Shown: piece after piece, positions 55,352 to 64,000 of the stretch | How positions within the stretch are numbered: position 1 is the stretch's first letter | Layout: the number at the start of each line of letters is the position of its first letter | Source: Halichondria panicea | Taxonomy: Eukaryota; Porifera; Demospongiae; Suberitida; Halichondriidae | NCBI RefSeq assembly: GCF_963675165.1 | Contig: NC_087377.1 | Location: forward strand, 11,952,632 to 12,016,631 | Direction of reading: 5' to 3' | Length of the DNA stretch: 64,000 bases | The notes under the pieces: generated by a model | The model's database searches: none | Told to the model about the DNA's origin: nothing | Seen by the model: only the letters and a program-made list of their open reading frames with translations | Program-made: the position numbers and the translations under genes

Positions 55352-55877
55352 ATCCGACTAGAAAAACATTTGCAATGTGAAAAATTGCTAGGATTGGCCA
55401 GGGGAACCACAAAAAAGTGTGGAAACAAGAAATCAGACGAGAGCATAACTCCAATCCGTTACAACGTCAATCACATGTACTGGTAGTTTTCCATGTTTTC
55501 CCGGCCAATTTTTACTGGTGGGGTGATGACCAATCCCTATATATTTATTATACATCCGTTTTGGAATGTGCGGGCATATTAATCGCGATGATTTGTGATG
55601 AATTGATGTTCCTAATACATGCAGTGTTGAGCACAGGTACACACAGTCCATCCATGCGTAATAACATGCACGGACCATACTGCATGGAATGATGTGGTGG
55701 ATGGAAGCTGGTAGATGGATCTGGAACACAGTCTATATACTATGTATTGTACATGTTCATGACGTTGTAACGGATTGGAGTTATGCTCTCGTCTGATTTC
55801 TTGTTTCCACACTTTTTTGTGGTTCCTCTGGCCAATCCTAGCAATTTTTCACATTGCAAATGTTTTTCTAGTCGGAT
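55352..55877. mobile_element. Foldback element with about 129 bp terminal inverted repeats
   Basis: The left arm (55352-55480) starts atccgactagaaaaacattt and runs through gaaccacaaaaaagtgtgg to acaacgtca. The right arm (55749-55877) is its reverse complement with few mismatches. The 270 bp interior has no transposase. The mirrored short frames starting MWKQEIRREHNSNPLQR on both strands are simply the two arms. A solo arm occurs at 17769-17878. Confidence 0.85.
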
Positions 55878-57551
55878 TCCCTTTCTTTTTCAGTACAGAA
55901 GTATAACATGACATGCATAAGTGGAACGTCAAGAGGCAGTACAGAAGTTTAAGAAGAGAAGACAGGACTAATCAGATATCTTCTCGAATATCTCTGGACT
56001 AATAATGAGTAATATTGCTTGATATGTTGAATTTGTGAATCAGTATTAAATGACAGCCATTTTAAGAGCATGATATCTAGCCAGTGCATGGCTGTCAGAG
56101 AAAGGGAGCTAGAGCTGAACAGTGTGAAGAAAAGTAACACCTCACTCAGGCTCTGGAAAAGCACAGCACTGATCGTTTTAGGAAAGCGACTAAATACAGG
56201 AATATGTCCAATGTCCACCTTTGAACCTTGCATATAAAACACACGTTTTAATGGTAAAAAACCGTTAATATTCAAACTGTCAAATCACCATTTTCTTCAG
56301 AGCTTGAGAGATGAGAGCTAGCTAGCTAGCTAGTTAGGGTCTGGGGCTAGAGGGAACAGACTGCAGTCATTGCTAGCCTCCTTGTGGTGAACCATGTACC
56401 CTCTACTATCTATGGCACAAGTAAGATAAAATTAGGAAGACTCTAGTCTATAAAATTATAATTATATCATCTCAGTGCAGTACATGCAGTATACACAATA
56501 GCTAGCTGGTACATGGTATGGTATAGATACATGTCTGATGTAGATCTAGTATTAGTAACGCTTGTTTGTAAAGACAGACCCTTCGCACCACCTTCACTCT
56601 TGTTTCTTCTTTTCCGCTATATGTCCATTTACTCCACTTTAGTTTCATACTATCTCACTTGTAATTGTTGTTTCACCATTTCCCAGGCCGTACTGTACAA
56701 GTGAAAGCAATCCTTGAGATCTGCAACGTCTTGGTCTACAAAGAGTCTGTCGTTCACTTCCCATTTCTGGATTCTTTACCCATGTTCCTGTGCATCATTA
56801 CTGTGTGGCTTGTGCTACACTGAGTATACATATTCAAATTTTGAGTGGAGTTCTACTGGGGGTATTGTAGCATTGGGACCGAGGCTATAGGACAAATCAG
56901 ACTGCTCTGCCTCATAAGTGAAGAGGCGAACACAAATGGCAGAATGTTCTTTCACAATAATGATTGTTTTTTGTGCAATAAAACAATGTTTGCTGTATTA
57001 ATTTCAATAGTCTTACAACATGTTGAGCACATTAATTTTAATATCCTGTATGGATCTGCACTAGATCTAGTATTAAATGAAGATTTAAAGTTTCATGTGG
57101 TTCTTGTGCACAATCCTCTGGAGCCGCCCCCACATCACATAATTATAAGGTCAAAGTTCATGGACATATTCCTGTCTTTAGGCTCTCGTTCGGGCACACG
57201 CCCATCTCTACAAGCCATAGCCACTTCATTGGGGGCGGCGATAACATCAAGCTAATTTGGTGGGTTGGGCTCAGATGCAAACTAAAGTGATGCAAACTAA
57301 AGTGATGCAAACTAAAGTAATGGAACTGTTCCAGGTTCCAGATTGTGTGCGGCTGACCTGTAAAGGGATATATATGCCGGATAATCGATAAGCAGGTATG
57401 TCTCCATGGTAACAGCTGTAACGCGCATGCGCATTTTAGGGACACGCCCATTTTCTAATCGAAAACTGCCAAGCTGGATTATCGAGGTTCTGGATAATGG
57501 AGGGCCGGATAATCGAGGTTCTACTGTATCCTTGTAACAAGGATATACTCA
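55878..57551. other. Intergenic, no gene supported
   Basis: A 136-codon frame at 56845-57255 has no recognisable domain, and its 3' part overlaps a dispersed repeat matching 32280-32350 in reverse. 57276-57325 has three copies of a 16 bp unit (atgcaaactaaagt plus two bases). About 57355-57537 ends as a pogo/Tigger-like terminus (ggataatcgaggttctactg). Confidence 0.5.
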
Positions 57552-57652
57552 ACATTCTGATGTGGTTTTTCTGACTTCCTCAATAGATCTAGAGGGTGTG
57601 TTCATAGGTTATCAATAAAATTGTTGTACCAGCTAGTTACACAGCTCCTGCA
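57552..57652 (+). promoter_or_regulatory. Conserved 5' flank of subfamily B (gene 11)
   Basis: Shares attctgatgtggtttttctg, acttcctcaat and cagctcctgcaatgcaa with the segment upstream of gene 9. Function inferred. Confidence 0.4.
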
Positions 57653-60600
57653 ATGCAAGTACTGGCAGTTATTATCAACATCCAGCTGTTTTCTCTTGCT
57701 GCAGGTAAGTTATAATACGTAATTATAGATCTGTACATACATGCATGTGTTCACTGGAACACACAATTTGTTTCAGCCACACTGATATCCACTCCCCCTG
57801 TGGCCTGTCCTGATGACACTGTCACCTTCACCTGCACTCTGCCTGGTATCTTCATACGATGGGATGTCATTTCTCGAAATATAAATATGATCAGCATATC
57901 ATTGAGTACCAGCAACACTGATGTCACACTAGGTACATTTCGTGGTGTTCTCACTAACTCCAGTGGAGGAATGCTCACTGCCACTCTTGCCTCACTGTCT
58001 GAGGCCTCAACTGTGGAGGGTACTATGGTGGAGTGTGTGGGAGTGAGCTCACGAGAGGGTCCTCTCACTATCACTGTGGCTGGTAAGTTTTTTGTTTGTA
58101 ACATAAAATCGTGGAACAAGTATCACTGATTATAATACACCCATAGATCTACCCTCTCCTCCACTCAACGCAAGAGTATCCTCCACTTTAAATCAACCCA
58201 GTTCCTCTAATATCACTCTGGGCTGGGACCCTCCCTCTTCTACTGGTGGTGTGTCTGTCAGCTATGTCCTCACCATCACCCCAACACCTCTCTCTGGGTC
58301 ACCAGTCACCGTGGAGACCACCTTGACACAGGTCACTCTCTCTTACAACACACCCTACAATGTAACCATCAGAGCTGTCAACTGTGCTGGAATAAATGAA
58401 ACTATAATTGCAAAACTGAGTAAGCCATTTCATGATCATACAATAATCGATCATGTACACTTTCTCTGTAATGCAGTTGTGTGCCCCACACCGTCTACTG
58501 CTGCTGGGGTGACCATCACCAACACACCTCCTGTCACTATTGGTGGATCCATGCTCACCTTCACTTGCAGTGGAGACAATGAAGTGAGAACCTCAACCTG
58601 TGGTAGTAGTGGGTGGTCTCCTGACCTGGGCACCTTTGACTGCAGCAGTCCAGTTACAGGTATACTATACAAGTACATGTATAGCTGATTAATGCATACA
58701 TGCATGCTTAATTTCCTTCCATCGGTGACCTCATTACAAATCCCCCAGTCAGCTGTGGTTCTCCTGATGCACCATCTAGAGGTAGTGTGGACATCAGTGG
58801 TGGAACACCACCCTTCTCACTGGGTTCAGAGGTCACCTATCGCTGTGATGAGGGACTATTCCCCCCTGATGTGAGGACCAGCACATGCACTGATGTGGGG
58901 GATAGGGGAGAGTGGGTGGAGAATCCTGGGAGCTTGGTGTGCAGGGAGACACAAAGTATAGTCTACATTAATTTTCTGTTCATTATAGCTATTATATATA
59001 GTGAATGTACTGCACTGTACCTACTGTTAGTGCTGATCCAATACTACTATAGTACCAAGTGTGTCACAACGGCCGGTGCTATACATAGCTACAGTATAAT
59101 TTTAGTATACCCTACATTTCACCACAGTCAACTGCTCTCTACCTGAGGAGCCCTCCAATGGAACTATATTGGACTATGAGAGGTTGAATGAGACAGTGTT
59201 TGAGGGAACAGTGCTGACTTACCAGTGTGACAATGGATTCTCATTGACTGGACCCAACATCATCACTTGCACTAATGCTGGAGTGTGGAACCCTGAGCCT
59301 GAGGCAATAATGTGTGTGTCACCAACTGAAGGTGAGGGTTATTAACCTCTGGCACATAGGCAACCATGGGAGTTATGGTAATTCCTAGGTTTGTTTGTCT
59401 GTGTTTTTAAGTCTGCTCACCTGGTTGCCATAGCGCCTTCGTTTACAGTACGGATAGCCTCAACGTAACAAGTTATAATTAGTGGAATGCCTGTTGTGAC
59501 CTTGATTGAAAGCAAGCAAAAATAGCTAAGAAGGTATACAATATGTAGCTAAACGTGACTTTAATTTGAGGCACGCCATTACACAAGTCGTACATGATTG
59601 TGTATACGCAGTCATGCAGCCATGTGGAGCCTTATTTTTCACAGGAAGAATTCTTTGCTGGCTCTATACTGTGAGCCTATACTCCGGTCCCACTGGATGT
59701 CAGGTGTCCTATATATACATGTACTTGTAACACTCCTGGCCTCGATTTTTACTGGCTGTGATCCTAACGGTCCGGGACTCCCATTCATTTTCAGGGTTTA
59801 TTTCAGTGTGCTAGTCTTAGCGGGTGACATTTCACCTGCTTAAAATGTTCTGTCACCCATTTGGAGCATTTAAATTGTGTACCTATAAATCATCCCTCAA
59901 TTGCAATTAAATTTCCTACTTAGTAACTTGTAACAACAATGTGCATTATCCCTAACAATGTGTTTGCTTAGACAATCAGTAACCACAATGATTTCACATC
60001 ATGTAGCTGGTACATTGTATATATCCGAGTAATCATTGTGAATTTCTCCTTTGGCGGCCACTCATGAGTCAGGGGGCTAATGCCCCCGGCCCATGTTTTG
60101 TCCCTGAAATTTGGCTGGGGAAGTTGGCACCTATGCAAATGGCTCATCTGCCAAATATTTATTCTAGTTAAACGTTAATTATTTGTATAATTATTTTATA
60201 CGAGCGAGGATCAATAATTATAAAAAACTCAAACCCTAATTAGATCTAGTACTGATAATTATCCTTGATAGAACACAATAGTTAGATCGCAAGAGGTCAA
60301 TTTTTCTTCTGATTTGGTTCACCCCAAAATATTCTAGTCACAGTACAACACAGTGTATACTCTAGGTGTGATATACAACTGCCTCATGCAGGCTTCTATA
60401 TATCCATTCCAATCCTCCACAGCTCCGACTGTTACAGCTGCTGCCACCCTATCAACTGGTGCAACTCTTGCCATCAGTGTTACTACTACTTTCGTTGCGT
60501 CTACTATCCTTGGATTTCTCGCTGGACTCCTAGTGATGTATTCGTTTACGCGTAAGAAGGCAGTGTACTACACAAGAAAAACAGCATTATCTGTTGTACA

Positions 60601-60697
60601 ACCCACTAAACCAGTTAGTCCTGTTTATGAGGAGGTGTCACCCAAAGAGGAGATTGAATTGAACACTAACCAGGCGTATGGACCATTAGGACTGTGA
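57653..60697 (+). CDS. Receptor gene 11, subfamily B (Ig-FN3-CCP x3-TM)
   Basis: Seven exons: 57653-57704 (signal peptide MQVLAVIINIQLFSLAA), 57777-58082 (Ig-like), 58147-58419 (FN3), 58477-58659 (CCP1), 58749-58955 (CCP2), 59128-59331 (CCP3) and 60423-60697 (TM/tail), giving 499 codons, phase 1 throughout. At CCP2 the ancestral acceptor (ATTAG) is mutated to ATTAC; the next AG (CCCCCAG, ending 58748) restores the frame with three fewer residues. The last intron is about 1.1 kb, long for this cluster, and shows no exon. The TM carries GFLAG. The membrane-proximal tail is diverged (RKKAVYYTRKTALSVVQPTK), yet the last 30 residues keep YEEV, KEEIEL and NQAYGPLGL, which suggests selection on that C-terminal part. 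Surface receptor role inferred. Confidence 0.88.
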
Positions 60698-63054
60698 AAC
60701 TTCATGCTACTAACTTTTGCACTAACTATCATCATACATACAATTTAAGTTTTCTAGCCAGTATTATAAGTGTTTCACCTACTATAATTATACTAGAGCA
60801 CTGAAGTGCAAACCCTCGGCTGGTGACATGATTATAAAGAAACCAGAAGATGTAGTGGTGTATGACTGAACTGTCTAGCACAGCAACTCAGCAGGAGCAA
60901 TAAAACTAAACCAGACTAGAGGCATGCAGTGAGAACAGAGTTTTAGTGGTAATGAGCATGCCCAGTGGACTAGGATCACAGCAGAGAAGTACATGTATGA
61001 TATGACTCCTGGGATCCTGGAGTCAGCTAACAGAGCAACAAACAAGTCACAATTCTAACTTTCTATTGTAGTGACCCTTTTCCACTGTTTTTGGTACGGG
61101 ATCACTTCAGCTGTAAATACGGAGAATACCTCGAATAAAGGCCGCGTGTAGTTAGCTAGCTAGCTAGCTAATCTCCCTTTTATTCAACAACCAAGCTCTA
61201 ACATCGAAATCTACTATTGTTAAAACTAATAACTTATTGTGTGAAGGCTATCCATGCTATAAACGCAGTGCTGTGGCAGCCAGGTGAGCAGATCCTGAAA
61301 TTACAAACAAACAGACAAACCAAACGACTATTATACCCATGGCTGCCCACGCGCGCCTCGGGTAATAAACCGCTAACCATTATTAATTATCTTTGTTAAT
61401 AAAAAAATGTATACATGCATGCATGCACAACATTGAGAGAAGCTACAGTTACTGTTCTGTCAAACCTGTTCAGATACCTGCAGTTAATAATAAAGGACAT
61501 CTGCCATAATTATTATGAAGTTAGAAAAGTAAGCAATTGTGTAAATTTTTATGGTTTGTTATAAGAGACATTCCATGTCAAGTCACCACAAACAAAATAA
61601 TGTGCACCCTCAAGAAACTTGGCATATACACACCTTTCAATAATTATATTAGTCGCATGAATCAGCCACACCCCTCAGAGAGGAACGTCTGAGTACTCTC
61701 TACGTAATGATGTCACAATGGAATGTATTACAATGTACACTGTACAAGCTGACAAAACCATAAAACTATGATTATTATAACAGTGCCACATCCGTTATCT
61801 GTTTAGCCACAACATTTACTTGCTGCTCAACCGCATGTAAAGTTTCATTATTTACTGCCTCCTATTCAAGTCACCTGATACTTAATGTCACGTTGGAATT
61901 CCATCGTGGCCCATGAACTCATGCATGTAAGAGTGCTCAGACAGTCTCCTTTAGGAAGGGCGACTGATTCATGAGACAAATGTTGTATAACCCCATAATA
62001 ATGTCATAATTATGGCTTCTTATAGCCTTTAAATTCACCTTTGGTGACGACCTGGTTCGGTTCATAAAGCATTAACTTCTGCCATATTGATAGGACTGTA
62101 CCACCATACTCTTTATGATATAATATGATCTTTCAGGTGACATGTTTAAAGGGGGGCACTCGTTAAAGGGTCAAAGTTCATTATTGTAAACCTTTAATTA
62201 CTCAAAAATGGCGTCTTTAGTTACTATTGTCCGCCTTTTATAACTTAATTTCGTGATGGGATCAGAAGATATGGACATTGCAATATAAAGTGAACTGCAG
62301 TTATTGACATGACTGTGGGTCATTCCATAGGAATTGCCTATAACTAAAGGGTGACCTTTCAGAATTCTCCGAAGCATCACGTATAGTAGAGCTAATAATT
62401 AACACACATAAGAGTTTAAGAGAAACAACTTATGATCAGAGTGTTTCCAGAGTGTATTCTTGTAGCTTATGTAACAACTAGGGTTTCACAATATATGTTG
62501 TGTGGCCAGATTATGGGATACGTTAAAATTTGGTTAAACATTTGGTTTGAAACAACTACTAAATGAAAGGTATACTGTATAGCAAATAATTTTTGTTGGT
62601 GGACATTTTCATACAAACTACCCATTTGTATTCGTACAGGTCAAGATGGTGACGTTGAATGAAACATTTTTTAGTTTTAATTTTTGTAGCCACTGATACG
62701 AAAATAACCACCATACTAATAAATAACCCACTATAAGGTAATTGGCAGAAATTATGCTCTATAGCATATAGGTAGTCGGGTCACCAACATTTTAGTGAAT
62801 TTTGAAGGACTCGTAAATAAGAAGCCATAATTATGATACATGGGGCTAAATTGGGTGTGGTATGTATGTTTAGTTGGGGGTGCTCATTTTTTTGTGTTGA
62901 CTAAATTGAGGAATGTCCCATGAACGAAGTAAGTACTTTAAGTGACACAAATTCACACAATGTACATGGTTGGAAAGTTGGACTTGAGCCTATGTCATGC
63001 CATACAGTGCTATCATTATACATAGACAGAAGCTAGACATTACATACGCAAAGA
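60698..63054. other. Intergenic, duplicated repeats; no gene seen
   Basis: 60795-61370 duplicates 28768-29400. A (TAGC)n run lies near 61150-61172. 61400-62440 is AT-rich with no supported exon. 62455-63000 duplicates 38120-38250 joined to 39209-39780, i.e. the version lacking the 955 bp insertion. Confidence 0.55.
62572..62740. mobile_element. ACCGTATA-family element, diverged copy
   Basis: Orthologous in position and flank to the element at 39209-39381; the ends are tactgtatagcaaataattt and aataacccactataaggta. Both ends are eroded. Confidence 0.4.
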
Positions 63055-63560
63055 CTCACGTTGGATTATGTTGTTCTATTCTCCCTAGCAGCTCAGAGTG
63101 AAGTGAGACAGACCACTCCAGCAGACTACACCAGGGCATTATCACTGCTCTGTGAGGGGGTAAATGTAGTATCTCTACATTATCAATAATAGGAAACAAG
63201 GACACATTTAATTTATACCACATACATGTACAAAATACCCTTATCACACACATCTTTGTACATGATCAGTACACCTAATCTACACAACATACCTTTATCC
63301 CATACCCCACTACACCCTCAATCACATAGCATACCCACACACATCTCATACCCTCACACACAATTCTTCTCCCACAGCTCTCCCGGCTTGTGATAGTGTG
63401 AGTCCATATATCCTCCCCTCCTCATTTTGGGGGCCAGTAAACCACACGAGTACATCTGCTGATCTGTGCGGGCCATGTCGTCATAGATACGAGGCACCAC
63501 CCCAATACAGCCAGTCCAAGATCAATACCAGAGGAACTGAGGAAGGGGGAGGAAGAACTG
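63055..63560 (-). pseudogene. Decayed exons of the minus-strand neighbour gene (copy H)
   Basis: Read on the minus strand: 63340-63560 matches the HYHKPGELW-type exon (acceptor cttcctcag retained, SSSPFLSSSGIDLG region visible, later indels), and 63055-63150 matches the DNALVQS-type exon with a deletion. The intact parent, if any, may lie outside this window. Confidence 0.4.
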
Positions 63561-63583
63561 TAGTAAAATAATATGCTTCTTAT

Positions 63584-63800
63584 ACCGTACAGTGGGAAAT
63601 TTTTGTGAGGTGCGTTTTGAGGGAACGGACAGAATACGGGAAAATTAAACCTGGGATAAACTCCCAGCACTGGTATTCACATGCAAAGCTATGTGAGTGT
63701 GGTTTACTGGAATTGAAATGCGATTATTAGAACTCACGAACATTTATGCTGAGGGCTCTGGAGCTAAATAGCGAACATTTCCCGTTATTATTATACGGTA
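63584..63800. mobile_element. ACCGTATA-family element
   Basis: Starts accgtacagtgggaaatttt and ends aacatttcccgttattatta then tacggt, diverged inverted ends. It lies just upstream, on the minus strand, of the copy H relic. 63801-64000 shows no gene. Confidence 0.5.
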
Positions 63801-64000
63801 GCTTAAAACACGATCAGCATTAACATTAAAGCACATCCGCACACAATCTTTCAGACAGCTGTTCAGGTAGTAACACAGTGGAAAGTAAAGCTTAATGCAC
63901 AACAATATTGATTGCCAAGCAGCAGCTTACAAAGTTAAAGAAAGAGATAGAGAACTTTATATACAAGAATGTAGTGGTCACCCACACTACATTCTTTGTT

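Noticed and set aside
55417-55812. Two mirrored frames starting MWKQEIRREHNSNPLQR
   Set aside because: They are the two arms of the foldback element read outward, not a gene family.
56845-57255. 136-codon open frame
   Set aside because: It has no domain signature, and its 3' part is a dispersed repeat also found reversed at 32.3 kb.
59342-60422. Extra exon inside the long last intron of gene 11
   Set aside because: I found no frame with CCP cysteines or matching phase-1 borders there.

Overview
The window is metazoan nuclear DNA, most likely from a demosponge; the compact, AT-rich, short-intron style resembles Amphimedon, which is an inference. Genes are built from small exons joined by introns that are often only 40-100 bp, with GT-AG (and a few GC-AG) boundaries. 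Nothing bacterial, viral or organellar is evident.

The main content is a tandem cluster of plus-strand genes for one family of type I membrane receptors. Each has a signal peptide, one Ig-like domain, one fibronectin type III (FN3) domain, one to three CCP/sushi domains, one transmembrane helix with a GxxxG motif, and an almost invariant cytoplasmic tail ending in YEEV...NQAYGPVGL. Every exon boundary I can place is phase 1, except after the very first mini-exon of the 34.7 kb gene. Subfamily A (start ATG ACA CTA ATA) lies at 34-1414, 7647-9870, 21317-22900, 42068-43468 and 44300-46243. Subfamily B lies at about 13846-15918, 49142-51067 and 57653-60697, with two pseudogenes (47717-48894 and 52231-54942) and a lone relic exon near 51.4 kb. 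A divergent relative at 34711-36243 has only Ig + FN3 and ends in a hydrophobic C-terminus with no cytoplasmic tail, so it is probably GPI-anchored.

Between the receptor genes, decayed minus-strand exons recur in a loosely constant order (about 2.3-3.5, 11.2-13.5, 16.6-17.7, 25.0-27.2, 28.6-30.8, 37.3-40.6, 46.4-47.1 and 63.0-63.6 kb). They look like remains of a second gene (a coiled-coil start followed by HEAT-like helical segments) that was repeatedly co-duplicated with the receptors. The ancestral duplication unit therefore seems to have been receptor (+) plus this neighbour (-).

The rest is repeats: a 24-27 bp minisatellite with 258 bp and 589 bp higher-order periods (18.84-20.09 kb), several families of short inverted-repeat (MITE-like) elements, pogo/Tigger-like elements, and two degraded non-LTR retrotransposon fragments (4.06-5.11 and 31.15-32.09 kb). 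Two insertions can be compared with paralogous empty sites elsewhere in the window.

Taken together this looks like a rapidly evolving recognition-receptor complex. Ectodomain length and CCP number vary, Ig loops are variable, and pseudogenes accumulate, while one conserved signalling tail is shared. The layout is reminiscent of invertebrate allorecognition or innate immune receptor clusters, but that function is inference only.
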